A stretch of 64,000 bases of DNA from Thiotrichaceae bacterium (GCA_029939505.1 JAOZSV010000002.1:1-64000), one strand, 5' to 3'; shown: positions 50,746 through 61,184, counted from the first letter of the stretch. Numbers and translations are program-made. Notes: generated by a model not told the origin, from the letters alone.

Positions 50746-52725
50746 TTGAACCCACATCAAAAAACAGACTATCAAAAAGAACTCTCTGCGGCACAAGCAG
50801 AAATCGCCCGCCTACAGCAAGCCCTTGATGAACAGACTAAAGACATTAATAAACTGATCCAATGGATGCAAAGCCTACAGCAAGATATTCTAGCTGTTTA
50901 TGATTCAGCCACTTGGCAAATGGGCAATTCGATAACAGGGCTTATTTTAAAATTGCTACGCCGCCCAGTCGGCGTGACTGCTCGTGATCATATCAATAAA
51001 ATCGCGGCTGGCTTTGAATCCTGGAAAATCAATTATTTTCAAAATCGGCGACAACAAGGTTTACAATCTTATACGCCCTGGCACGATACAAGGGAATATG
51101 CGCTATGGATAAAACAATATGATACTTTGAGCCATACTGAACTTGTAGAAATGCAGAAAAGTATAGCGCAATGGCAATATCGCCCCGTTATCTCAATACT
51201 CATGCCGCTCTGCAAAGAAACTTTGCACGCCATTCAATCTGTGCGTCGTCAAATTTATCCCCATTGGCAATTATGTATTGCCTATCAAAACACTTTGCCA
51301 AAAAGTCTTATTAAAGAGATTAGTTTAGATGATCGTATTAAAAGAATAAGTGGTACAGAAAATCAGACTCTTTTAAATAGCGCATTAAGCATTGCAAACG
51401 GCGATTTTATCACTTTAATGGGCGCAGAAGATCAAATCCCCGCACATGCCCTCTATAAAATCGTCGAAATACTGAATCTCCATCCTGAAACTGATCTGAT
51501 TTATACCGATGAAGATAAATTAAATCAGAAAGGGCAACGCTACGATCCCTATTTTAAATCTGACTGGAATCCTGACTTATTTTATTCACAAAATTTCATT
51601 CGTCACTTAGCCGTGTATCGCCGCACTATTATAAATCATATCGGCGGCTTTAAGGCAGATTATCCAGATAATGAAGATTATGATTTCGCATTGCGATTTA
51701 TTGAACGTACTAAACGTATTCGCCATATTCCACAGATTTTATATCATGAAAACGCTTTGAAAAAGGGGAACGCTAAAACAGCCTGCCAAGCTTTGCAAGC
51801 CCATTTTCAACGTTTAAAGCAATCCGTTAAAGTCGTTGAAGCCATTGGTGAACAGACTCGCGTCATTTATCCGCTACCAAAAAAGCCCCCATTAGTCAGT
51901 TTAATTATCCCTACCCGTGATAAGCTTAAATTGTTGCGTGGTACAATAAATGGCATACTTAATCAAACAAGCTACAAAAATCTTGAAGTCATTATCATGG
52001 ATAATGGCAGCGAAGAATCGGATACTTTAAATTATTTCCAACAAATACAAGAAGATAAACGAATCACCGTCATTCGCCATGCTGCCCCGTTTAATTATTC
52101 ACAATTGAATAATATCGGAGTATCTCATGCGAATGGCGAAATAATTGGCTTAATAAACAATGACTTAGAAATTATTTCTCCTGAATGGTTAACAGAAATG
52201 ATCAGTCATGCGCTGCGCCCTGAAATTGGCGCGGTGGGTGCTAAACTTTACTATGCCAATGAAACAATCCAACATGCTGGCGTAACTATCGGATTAGGCG
52301 GCATGGCAGGGCATCACTTTAAATTTCTCGCAAGGGAAACGCCTGGTTATCATTGGAAACCCTTTTTAATTCAAAACTATTCAGTTGTCACAGGCGCGTG
52401 TCTCATTATGCGCCGCAAAATATTTAAAGACGTGGGCGGATTAAACGAAAAACACCTCAAAGTCGCCTTTAATGATGTTGATTTATGTTTGCGTCTGCGT
52501 GAACGGGGTTATCAAATTGTTTGGACACCCTATGCTGAACTCTATCATCTTGAATCTGCTAGCCGAGGCGTGGATAATACATTAAAAAAATATTTACGCT
52601 TACGGCATGAACTTAACTATATGAAAAAACGGTGGAATGACACTTTATTAAATGATCCCTATTATAATCCTAATTTAACGATTGAATATGAAGATTTTTC
52701 TTTGGCGTATCCACCTAGAGTTTAA
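50746..52725 (+). CDS. Family 2 glycosyltransferase with N-terminal coiled coil
   Basis: PLVSLIIPTRDKLKLLRGTINGILNQTSYKNLEVIIMDNGSEE, GLINNDLEIISPEWLTEMISHALRPEIGAVGAKLYY. Confidence 0.93.
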   Translation: MNPHQKTDYQKELSAAQAEIARLQQALDEQTKDINKLIQWMQSLQQDILAVYDSATWQMGNSITGLILKLLRRPVGVTARDHINKIAAGFESWKINYFQNRRQQGLQSYTPWHDTREYALWIKQYDTLSHTELVEMQKSIAQWQYRPVISILMPLCKETLHAIQSVRRQIYPHWQLCIAYQNTLPKSLIKEISLDDRIKRISGTENQTLLNSALSIANGDFITLMGAEDQIPAHALYKIVEILNLHPETDLIYTDEDKLNQKGQRYDPYFKSDWNPDLFYSQNFIRHLAVYRRTIINHIGGFKADYPDNEDYDFALRFIERTKRIRHIPQILYHENALKKGNAKTACQALQAHFQRLKQSVKVVEAIGEQTRVIYPLPKKPPLVSLIIPTRDKLKLLRGTINGILNQTSYKNLEVIIMDNGSEESDTLNYFQQIQEDKRITVIRHAAPFNYSQLNNIGVSHANGEIIGLINNDLEIISPEWLTEMISHALRPEIGAVGAKLYYANETIQHAGVTIGLGGMAGHHFKFLARETPGYHWKPFLIQNYSVVTGACLIMRRKIFKDVGGLNEKHLKVAFNDVDLCLRLRERGYQIVWTPYAELYHLESASRGVDNTLKKYLRLRHELNYMKKRWNDTLLNDPYYNPNLTIEYEDFSLAYPPRV

Positions 52726-52850
52726 AAGTGATAACTGATAACTGATATGCTCCGTAAAGTTTATGCAAATCTGCTGCTCAAGTGGCGCGGTTATCAACTC
52801 CCAACATTGCCTGAACTTTCATGTCAATAACGTATATTCGGTCATAGATC

Positions 52851-53046
52851 ATGGAAATAACTGTAGAAGAAATAGAGAATCTAATTATACAATTACCACA
52901 AATTGAGGAAATTTCGTGCTTGGTATGAAAAATTAGATTCTGATATGTGGGATGAACAAATTGAAAAGGATGCTGCTAGTGGAAAACTTGATGGTCTCGC
53001 CGCCGCTATTGCTGATCATAAAGCTGGGAGATCGAAAAAATTGTGA
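52851..53046 (+). pseudogene. Frameshifted small antitoxin-like gene
   Basis: MEITVEEIENLIIQLPQIEE then +1 frame LRKFRAWYEKLDSDMWDEQIEKDAASGKLDGLAAAIADHKAGRSKKL*. Confidence 0.6.
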
Positions 53047-53073
53047 TTCATTGAATTTAATAAAGAGGAACAA

Positions 53074-53949
53074 ATGGAGATATTTAAAAACGGAAAACAG
53101 ACCATATTTTGGGGAGATGCAATTGAAGCATTACAAAAAGAAATTGAGGATAATTCGATTGATTTAATATTCGTCGATCCACCTTACAATATTGGAAAAA
53201 TTTTCAATGGAAGTCAAGAAAAATGGTCTTCGAGTAATGAATACTTAAAATGGTGTTATAAGTGGATAGATTTATGTTTGAACAAATTAAAACCAACAGG
53301 AAGCTTTTATGTTATGACAGCAACTCAATTTATGCCATATTTTGATATTTATCTGCAAAAGAAAGTTGAAATATTATCCAGAATTGTATGGTCCTACGAT
53401 AGTTCAGGTGTGCAAGCTAAAAAGCATTACGGTTCTTTATATGAACCGATACTGTTTTGTGTTAAGGATAAACAAAATTATACATTCAATACAGATGATA
53501 TTCTTGTTGAAGCTAAAACAGGTGCAAAACGAAAATTAATAGATTATCGTAAAAATCCACCACAAGTTTATAATTCAAAAAAAGTACCTGGCAATGTTTG
53601 GGAGATTCCACGAGTAAGATATAGAATGCCTGAATATGAGAACCACCCTACTCAAAAACCAATACTGTTACTTGAACGCATAATTAAAGCAAGTTCAAAA
53701 GAAAATGATGTTGTTTTAGATCCCTTTTCAGGCACTTTTACCACATCTTATGTTGCAAAACAGTTGAACAGAGAGTCTATTGGAATTGAATTACAAGATG
53801 AATATGTCAAAATTGGACTAAGACGATTACAAATAACCGATGAGTTCAACGGTGAAAAACTGGAAAAAGAAGTCAGAACTTATGAAACAGCAAAACAAAA
53901 ATCATACTCTTGTTCCCAAACAGAGTTTGGGAACGAGAAACAAAAATGA
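53074..53949 (+). CDS. yhdJ: YhdJ-like adenine-specific DNA methyltransferase
   Basis: DLIFVDPPYNIGK catalytic motif; RIVWSYDSSGVQAKKHYGSLYEPIL and HPTQKP...LDPFSGTFTT match remembered E. coli YhdJ. Confidence 0.88.
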   Translation: MEIFKNGKQTIFWGDAIEALQKEIEDNSIDLIFVDPPYNIGKIFNGSQEKWSSSNEYLKWCYKWIDLCLNKLKPTGSFYVMTATQFMPYFDIYLQKKVEILSRIVWSYDSSGVQAKKHYGSLYEPILFCVKDKQNYTFNTDDILVEAKTGAKRKLIDYRKNPPQVYNSKKVPGNVWEIPRVRYRMPEYENHPTQKPILLLERIIKASSKENDVVLDPFSGTFTTSYVAKQLNRESIGIELQDEYVKIGLRRLQITDEFNGEKLEKEVRTYETAKQKSYSCSQTEFGNEKQK

Positions 53950-54189
53950 AAAATTTACCCTTTATATTTGAATCAGAATTTAAGAATTTGAGAATTTTCA
54001 GAATAAATGATTGATTTTTATGGCATTTTAAAAATGACTGACACTCATAAACATAATATAATCAATAACTTAATGAAAATATTACATAACATTTTAGGTT
54101 TTATTCTGAAAATTCTAAAATTCTGAAAATTCTGATTCAAACCTTTAATTAATGGAGCTTTGTACAGGACAATTTTTTTATCATTTCTG

Positions 54190-54258
54190 AGTAGGGTGGG
54201 TAGAGCGATAGCGAAACCCACCATTTTTGGTGCCACTTCGTTCCTACCCACCCTACAT
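54190..54258. repeat. GTAGGGTGGGTAG ... CTACCCACCCTAC element, second copy
   Basis: Shared with 18860-18935 including flanks. Confidence 0.9.
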
Positions 54259-54293
54259 TTTACGGATCAATTTTTATAAAATACGGAAAATCA

Positions 54294-55436
54294 ATGAGTT
54301 ATAGAAAATTTTCCTGTACAGTGTTAATGGAGTTAAATCTGATGATAGAAGAACAAACTAAAGATATGCTGGAAGGTGAAGAGGATTCAAATGATATTTA
54401 TCCCAATGCGACGGTTAAAATATCTAAAGAACAATTTAGTATTTATGATTTAAAAAGACAATATGATAAACGTCAAAATATCATTATTGCACCGATTTTC
54501 CAAAGAAATGAGGTCTGGAAATCTAAGCAAAAAAGTGAATTAATTGAATCCGTTTTAATGGGTATTCCTATTCCAGTCATGTATTTTTTTGAGGGCAAGG
54601 ATGGCAAAAAACAGGTTGTGGATGGTCGTCAAAGATTAACGACTTTTTTTAGTTTTATTGACGGTGAATTTAAACTAAACAATCTAAAGATTTTAAAAGA
54701 GCAAAATGCTAAACGCTTTAACGATTTAGAACCAGTTTATCAGGGCTTGATAGAAGATTATCAGTTGCTTATTTATATCATTCAACCACCGACACCAGAA
54801 AAAGTCAAGTTTGATATTTTTGATAGAGTTAATCGTGGTGGCACTCAATTAAATCATCAAGAAATGCGAAATGCTTTATATCAAGGTAAAGCAACGGAAT
54901 TATTAAACCGATTAGTCGAATTGGATTCTTTTAAACGGGCTACCGGTGAAGCGATAAATAGCACAAGAATGAAAGATAAATATGTCGTTTTAAGATTTTT
55001 ATCTTTTTATATGTTACACGAAAACTGGTTAGGTGAAATCACCTATAAAAGTGATATTGATGATTTTCTAGCCAAAACGATGGAATTTATCAATAAATTA
55101 AGTGAAGACAAAATTGAAAGTTTAGAACATCTCTTTCAAACGGCTATGCAGAATAGCTATGATATTCTTGGTGAAAATGGATTTAGATTTGCTAAAAAAG
55201 GTCAATCTACTAAACCAATTGCTATGGCATTATTTGAAATAATGGCTTATTTTTTTAGTGATAGAGAGATTGGAAATCTTGATAAAGATTTGCTTAAAAA
55301 AGAAGTAGAACTTCTAAAATCAGAATTTGAACAAAGCGGAACTTGCTTGAGCGGAATAGATAGTTCAATTAATGTTAAGTACCGATTTGAGAAAATTAAA
55401 GAACTAAGAGCCTCTTGTAAAACTCTGAATACATAA
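54294..55436 (+). CDS. DUF262 (GmrSD/ParB-like) protein; start may be 54327 or 54342
   Basis: IIAPIFQRNEVWKSKQKSELIESVLMGIPIPVMYFFE...VVDGRQRLTTFFSF; NRGGTQLNHQEMRNALY. Confidence 0.9.
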   Translation: MSYRKFSCTVLMELNLMIEEQTKDMLEGEEDSNDIYPNATVKISKEQFSIYDLKRQYDKRQNIIIAPIFQRNEVWKSKQKSELIESVLMGIPIPVMYFFEGKDGKKQVVDGRQRLTTFFSFIDGEFKLNNLKILKEQNAKRFNDLEPVYQGLIEDYQLLIYIIQPPTPEKVKFDIFDRVNRGGTQLNHQEMRNALYQGKATELLNRLVELDSFKRATGEAINSTRMKDKYVVLRFLSFYMLHENWLGEITYKSDIDDFLAKTMEFINKLSEDKIESLEHLFQTAMQNSYDILGENGFRFAKKGQSTKPIAMALFEIMAYFFSDREIGNLDKDLLKKEVELLKSEFEQSGTCLSGIDSSINVKYRFEKIKELRASCKTLNT

Positions 55437-55527
55437 GGTTTAAGAAATCCGATTTTTGAAAAAAATCGGATTTCTAAGCTCGAAAAAGCGAGTTTTGCAA
55501 GCCTCCCCCATCAGAGAAAAAAATACT

Positions 55528-56535
55528 ATGATCAATAACTTAAAAATTAACCAATTCAAATGTCTTGGTGACGAAAATTTGACTTTTAAGAATTTAACCA
55601 TTCTAACCGGTTTAAATTCTGCGGGTAAATCTTCTGTTATTCAAAGCATATTATTAATGTCTCATTATTTTGGTGAGAAAAAATTCTTATCAGAAAATCT
55701 GCTTGACTTTACGAATAACAGAAATAAATACCTCAATGCAAAAGCATTTTCAATTGAGATAGATGGTATTTGTTTAACGAAAAATATTGATGCAACAAAT
55801 CCACAAGGAATTTTGCCACATTTCACAATTGAACAAGACCTATTTCACGTCGATGCAAACAGATTAGGTCCTGAAGAACTCGCGTTATATAGTAGCGAAA
55901 ATAAAATTGGCCAACATGGGGAATTTATTTTTAGTTACTATGAACAAAATAAAAGTCATGTGATTGAAAAATCTTTGATTAAAAGTGCAAATTCAGATAC
56001 ATTACAGGGTAATATTGATTACTGGTTAAGCGATATTTTAGATTGTGAAGTAGAGCTGAAAACAGAAAGAGTCGCCACGAGTCATGTCAAAGTCAGTTAT
56101 CAGTTTAATCAACTTCAAGCAATCTCACCTGATAGTTTAGGGGCAGGAACGAGCTATATTGCTAAAATCTTGATTGTCTGTTTACTCGCGAAAAAAGATC
56201 AGGTTTTACTTCTTGAAAATCCTGAAATTCATTTACATCCCAAAGCGCAAGCCAAACTGGGGGAATTTTTTGCTTTTATTGCAAATAACGGCGTTCAAGT
56301 AGTTTTGGAAACCCATTGTGAAAATTTAATTGATAAAATTAGATATGAGGTATATAAAAATCACATTAATAATGATGATGTGGTCATTTACTATAAAGAG
56401 GATTCAAAAACCCCTTTTGAAAAAATAGAAGTTGATGGAACTGGACATTTTATTCGGGAAAATAAAGAAGCTCAAGACAATTTTCCCGCCAGTTTTTTCG
56501 GAACAAATTTAACAGAACTTTTGGAAATGGGATAA
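55528..56535 (+). CDS. AAA ATPase, OLD/DUF3696-like (start 55528 preferred; 55456 lies in a repeat)
   Basis: ILTGLNSAGKSSVIQSILLM Walker A; LLLENPEIHLHPKAQAKLGEFFAF. Confidence 0.9.
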   Translation: MINNLKINQFKCLGDENLTFKNLTILTGLNSAGKSSVIQSILLMSHYFGEKKFLSENLLDFTNNRNKYLNAKAFSIEIDGICLTKNIDATNPQGILPHFTIEQDLFHVDANRLGPEELALYSSENKIGQHGEFIFSYYEQNKSHVIEKSLIKSANSDTLQGNIDYWLSDILDCEVELKTERVATSHVKVSYQFNQLQAISPDSLGAGTSYIAKILIVCLLAKKDQVLLLENPEIHLHPKAQAKLGEFFAFIANNGVQVVLETHCENLIDKIRYEVYKNHINNDDVVIYYKEDSKTPFEKIEVDGTGHFIRENKEAQDNFPASFFGTNLTELLEMG

Positions 56536-56541
56536 AAAATA

Positions 56542-57237
56542 ATGGAATATACGATTATTTTAAGCGACGAACTGTTAAAAGCGTATTATGACTTTAAAAA
56601 TGCCAAAGATGTTGATCAAAATATTATCACCAATCTTTTGAAGTATTATTCTAGGCATTTAACCAATATTGCCCAATTAAAAAGAATTGCAATAGATGTA
56701 GATGATTCTTTTAAAAAGAACTTATTACGAAAAGGTTATATAAATCAAACCTTAGAAGAGCTTTGCGAAAAAACGATATACAAATTCATTTTAAATACTG
56801 AAAAGAATGATTACCCGTATATCAATATTAATGCTGATAAAATCGAAAGAAATTTCACTGCGACTTATGGTAAAAATGAAAGCCGTGATAAAACGATTAA
56901 GCATATAAAAGCCTTGTGTAAAAATGCGAAATATATTTTTATCTATGATAAATATATGAACGATAAAGTGATTCAAAAAATATCTCAAATTTTGCCTCAA
57001 AAAAAACTGAATCTCATTTATAAAGAAGGGCAATTATCTCAAACGCAAATAAGTCGCTTAAAAAAAGAAGATCAAAATTGGAAAATTCAACAAGATAGTA
57101 AAAATACTTATCATGATTATCACGATAGATATTTGTTGATTGATAATCACATCGAAATGATTTTAACCAGTGGATTTGACTATTTATTTGATGAAAACAA
57201 AGATTTTACCTATATTGTTAGAAATCGGGTAAATTAA
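56542..57237 (+). CDS. Hypothetical protein with phospholipase D-like C-terminal motif
   Basis: YHDRYLLIDNHIEMILTSGFDYLF resembles HxK/Rx4D plus downstream SG motif; 6 bp from the ATPase. Confidence 0.6.
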   Translation: MEYTIILSDELLKAYYDFKNAKDVDQNIITNLLKYYSRHLTNIAQLKRIAIDVDDSFKKNLLRKGYINQTLEELCEKTIYKFILNTEKNDYPYININADKIERNFTATYGKNESRDKTIKHIKALCKNAKYIFIYDKYMNDKVIQKISQILPQKKLNLIYKEGQLSQTQISRLKKEDQNWKIQQDSKNTYHDYHDRYLLIDNHIEMILTSGFDYLFDENKDFTYIVRNRVN

Positions 57238-57353
57238 TCACTTAAAAATTCACTACTCAATAAGGTAAATAATAAACACAATAAAATCAAATAGTTATAT
57301 TTTTTTACATTAATTCTGTCAATCCTGAAAATCCGTTTAATTCTGTTAAAAAC

Positions 57354-58631
57354 ATGAAAATTAAATTTTCCAATTTAGGTTCGATTAAAGAAACAGAACT
57401 TGAATTACGCCCTTTAACGATAATTATTGGTCCAAATAACTCAAATAAGACTTATCTGGCTTATTGTGTTTATGGCATTTTGCAACAATGTTTACTGTCT
57501 ATAGATCGTCTTGATCAAATCAACAATTTAAATTCGCTTATGGGATGGTCTCAACTGGTAAACGAATCCATTCATCAAGAAATTGAACGCCACTCATTTA
57601 AACGGTTAATTGGTCAATCAACAAACAATGAACTATTTTTAAAAAAGCCGAAAGCCAATGTAGAAGCCGCTTTTATTGAAACGCTGACAACCATATTCAA
57701 TAAGAATATATATCGCTTTAAAAGAAAAATCAGTATTTTTTTTCAAGATCATGATAAAAAACTGTTCGCCAACAGCAATTTTTCTCTTTTACCAGAAACA
57801 TTTAACGCGCTATTTGATAATCACATTCCCATTCTTGGGATAGAAGGCAATCCCATTGAAGAACGCATTGCACAGGCATTAATTGATCGTATTATTAATA
57901 TACTATTACCAAAACCATTTCTGCTACCAACCGAGCGTAATGCCCTGATACTCAATTATAAAATGCTTAATAAGCAGCGTTCAAACCGGTTAGAACACCG
58001 CCTCTCGCAATTTCATGAGAAAATTCAAAAACCGGATGAATCTGTTCAAATTCGTTATCCTAAGCCGGTAGAAGATTTCTTGAGTTTTCTGAAAAATAGT
58101 GAAGTCAATAAAAACGGAAAGTTGACTCCAACCACCCCATTTCAAATACTGGCTGATAAAATTGAACGGGACATACTTGACAAGAACCATATTTTCTATG
58201 AAACGACTGTACTTGAAGAGAACGAAATCAAAGTCAAAATCAATGACAAACTAACGATTGACTTATATAATGCCTCCTCTGCAACTAAGCAATTAACTTC
58301 TTTATTGTTATATTTACGCTATCGCGCTAAGGAAAACGATTTGCTGATTATAGATGAACCAGAAATGAATTTGCATCCAAAATATCAAGCCAAACTGCTT
58401 GAAATATTTGCTATTTTGGTTAATATTGGCGTTAAAGTGTTAATCACAACACATAGCCCTTATCTTGTGGATCATCTCAATCATTTAGTCAATGCTAAAA
58501 CGGATTCTTATCAAGGAATCCAAAAACAAGCGAGTACTTTGGATTCAAAATATTTAAGGGCCTTTCTGACTTTAGAACAAGTGAATGCTTATGAAATGAA
58601 GAATAATCAGTTGCATTTGCTGAAATATTAA
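57354..58631 (+). CDS. AAA ATPase (OLD-like, AAA_15/21) with atypical P-loop GPNNSNKT
   Basis: LTIIIGPNNSNKTYLAYCVYG; LLIIDEPEMNLHPKYQAKLLEIFAILVNIGVKVLITTHSPYLVDHLN. Confidence 0.88.
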   Translation: MKIKFSNLGSIKETELELRPLTIIIGPNNSNKTYLAYCVYGILQQCLLSIDRLDQINNLNSLMGWSQLVNESIHQEIERHSFKRLIGQSTNNELFLKKPKANVEAAFIETLTTIFNKNIYRFKRKISIFFQDHDKKLFANSNFSLLPETFNALFDNHIPILGIEGNPIEERIAQALIDRIINILLPKPFLLPTERNALILNYKMLNKQRSNRLEHRLSQFHEKIQKPDESVQIRYPKPVEDFLSFLKNSEVNKNGKLTPTTPFQILADKIERDILDKNHIFYETTVLEENEIKVKINDKLTIDLYNASSATKQLTSLLLYLRYRAKENDLLIIDEPEMNLHPKYQAKLLEIFAILVNIGVKVLITTHSPYLVDHLNHLVNAKTDSYQGIQKQASTLDSKYLRAFLTLEQVNAYEMKNNQLHLLKY

Positions 58632-58758
58632 CTCGTCTCCATCCGGAAACACCTGATTTTAAAAGCAGTTTCCGGATGGGTACTAACTAACCAGTCAGCG
58701 GAAAACAATTTGTCACTAGGTTTCTCAAAGCCATCAGGAGAAACTTAGCATATTAATC

Positions 58759-58851
58759 ACTGATGTGACGCAAGGTGCTTCCAAGTTCCACCGATGAAAT
58801 CGGTGGAATTGAGGTGGTATTCAAATTGAAAGAACCCTGCGTCACATCAGT
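58759..58851. repeat. ACTGATGTGACGCA ... TGCGTCACATCAGT element, copy 1
   Basis: 14 bp perfect terminal inverted repeats. Confidence 0.9.
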
Positions 58852-58862
58852 TAATCATACTG

Positions 58863-60386
58863 ATGGCCAGTGAAAAAAGAGAGGGCATCATGTCTTATCA
58901 AAAGCCTGAATTCAGGAAACAATACGAAAATTATATCGGTGGAAAATGGGTTCCCCCAGTTGACGGTGATTATTTTGATGACACTTCCCCTGTTGATGGA
59001 AGTTTCATTGCTAAAGTGCCAAAATCCAACAGTCGAGATATCGAACTAGCCGTGAAGGCGGCTTGGAAGGCGGCTGAAACTTGGGGTAAAACATCAGTAA
59101 CAGAACGCAGTAATCTCTTGTTTAATATCGCCGATCGCATAGAAGAAAACTTGGAAAATCTGGCTTTGGTAGAAACTTGGGATAATGGTAAAGCGATTAG
59201 AGAAACTTTGGCGGCAGATATTCCATTGGCAATTGATCACTTTCGTTACTTCGGTAGCGTTATTCGTGCTGAATCCGGAAGTGTGAGTGATCTTGATGTC
59301 AACACAGTTTCCATGGAAATCCATGAACCATTAGGAGTAGTCGGTCAGATTATCCCCTGGAACTTCCCAATACTGATGGCGACGTGGAAACTCGCTCCTG
59401 CATTAGCAGCGGGTAACTGTGTTGTTTTAAAACCAGCAGAACAAACACCGGTTTCTCTTCTTTTCGTGATGGAAGCAATTGCTGATTTACTTCCAGCAGG
59501 TGTCATTAATGTTGTTAATGGCTTCGGACCGGAAGCAGGTAAACCTTTGGCAACTCATCCAGATATTAAGAAAGTGGCATTTACAGGTGAAACGACGACC
59601 GGTAGGCTCATAATGCAATATGCGGCTGAAAATATCATTCCTGTGACTTTAGAACTGGGTGGTAAATCACCAAACATTTTCTTTGAAAGCGTAATGGCAG
59701 AGGATGATAATTTCCTAGATAAAGCAATTGAGGGGCTTGTCTTGTTTGCTTTTAATCAGGGTGAAGTTTGCACTTGTCCCTCTCGCGCTTTAATCCAAGA
59801 AAGTATTTATGATGAGTTCATGGAACGGTGTTTAAAGCGTATTGAGGCAATCACCATGGGCGATCCACTTGATACCAACACGATGATGGGCGCACAAGCC
59901 TCAAATGATCAGTATGAAAAGATACTGAATTACATTGACATTGGGAAACAAGAAGGAGCGGAACTATTGATGGGTGGTGAGGCTTATAATAATGACACTT
60001 ACCCCAATGGCTACTACATTAAGCCTACGGTATTCAAGGGCAACAATAAGATGCGTATCTTCCAAGAGGAAATATTTGGTCCAGTCTTGAGTGTGACGAC
60101 ATTCAAAGATGAAGCCGAAGCATTGGAAATAGCCAATGACACTTTATATGGACTGGGTGCAGGCGTATGGACGCGCGATGTGCATCAAATGCAAATATTT
60201 TCTCGTGGCATTGAAGCAGGGCGTGTTTGGTGTAATTGTTACCATGCTTATCCTGCACATGCTTCGTTTGGTGGATATAAAAAATCCGGTATTGGGCGAG
60301 AAACTCATAAAATGATGCTCAATCATTATCGCCATACCAAGAATATATTGGTATCTTATGATAAGAATCCATTAGGATTCTTCTAA
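58863..60386 (+). CDS. NAD-dependent aldehyde dehydrogenase (ExaC/AldB-like); start may be 58890
   Basis: [59 protein letters not shown]. Confidence 0.95.
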   Translation: MASEKREGIMSYQKPEFRKQYENYIGGKWVPPVDGDYFDDTSPVDGSFIAKVPKSNSRDIELAVKAAWKAAETWGKTSVTERSNLLFNIADRIEENLENLALVETWDNGKAIRETLAADIPLAIDHFRYFGSVIRAESGSVSDLDVNTVSMEIHEPLGVVGQIIPWNFPILMATWKLAPALAAGNCVVLKPAEQTPVSLLFVMEAIADLLPAGVINVVNGFGPEAGKPLATHPDIKKVAFTGETTTGRLIMQYAAENIIPVTLELGGKSPNIFFESVMAEDDNFLDKAIEGLVLFAFNQGEVCTCPSRALIQESIYDEFMERCLKRIEAITMGDPLDTNTMMGAQASNDQYEKILNYIDIGKQEGAELLMGGEAYNNDTYPNGYYIKPTVFKGNNKMRIFQEEIFGPVLSVTTFKDEAEALEIANDTLYGLGAGVWTRDVHQMQIFSRGIEAGRVWCNCYHAYPAHASFGGYKKSGIGRETHKMMLNHYRHTKNILVSYDKNPLGFF

Positions 60387-60509
60387 ACACATAATGATGT
60401 GGACCGTTCTTTCAATCGCGTCAAGAAATCCGATTTTTTGAAAAAATCGGATTTCTAAGTTCAAAAGCAAATAGGGCCGGATAGGTTCATTTCTTTCAAT
60501 GGAATTTTT

Positions 60510-60878
60510 ATGTATATAGAACGGGTATCCGTTACCAAGAAAGCCAAGGCGGTTATAGAACAATTGCGGAAAAAGCATGGGGAACTAATATTTCATCAAA
60601 GCGGTGGATGTTGTGATGGTTCCGCTCCGATGTGTCTAGCAAAAGGTGATTTGTTGATTTGTTCCAGAGATGTGTGTTTGGGTGAAATTCAGGGTTGCAA
60701 CTTTTATATGGCATCGGATCAATTTGAATACTATAAGAACATGCACATAACAGTTGATGTTTCAAAAGGCAGAGGTTCGAGTTTCTCATTGGAAATCCCG
60801 CTTGGTTTAAGATTTATGGCTATTTCAAGACTTTTTACAGATGATGAATTAAAAAATATTATACCGATTGAAACATAG
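60510..60878 (+). CDS. DUF779 protein
   Basis: LIFHQSGGCCDGSAPMCL; typical neighbour of this aldehyde dehydrogenase. Confidence 0.92.
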   Translation: MYIERVSVTKKAKAVIEQLRKKHGELIFHQSGGCCDGSAPMCLAKGDLLICSRDVCLGEIQGCNFYMASDQFEYYKNMHITVDVSKGRGSSFSLEIPLGLRFMAISRLFTDDELKNIIPIET

Positions 60879-60945
60879 AGCGCCGGAACAAACTTTTTTC
60901 AATGAAGCCGGTGGGCAAGAAAAAGATTTTGCCCACCCTACTACT

Positions 60946-61077
60946 GAGTACAACTGATTTGAGAATCAAACGGATTAAATCGACGAGGAGAACGTTTCAA
61001 AAAACGTTCTCCTCCTCATCAATTCATTAACGTTAACGTTTTTTCAAATCCGTTTGATTCTCAAATCAGTTGTACTC
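60946..61077. repeat. Nested inverted repeat with perfect 31 bp outer arms
   Basis: GAGTACAACTGATTTGAGAATCAAACGGATT (60946-60976) vs 61047-61077; internal GAGAACGTTTCAAAAAACGTTCTC hairpin. Confidence 0.97.
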
Positions 61078-61105
61078 ATCTGCTCACAGAAATGATCCTC
61101 ATTAT

Positions 61106-61184
61106 CTGATGTGACGCACTATGTTTCCAAGAGGTTTAAAAAATCCGAAAGGGCTTAAACATGAATCGCTTTGCGTCACATCAG
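61106..61184. repeat. CTGATGTGACGCA ... TGCGTCACATCAG element, copy 2
   Basis: 13 bp perfect terminal inverted repeats matching copy 1. Confidence 0.9.
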
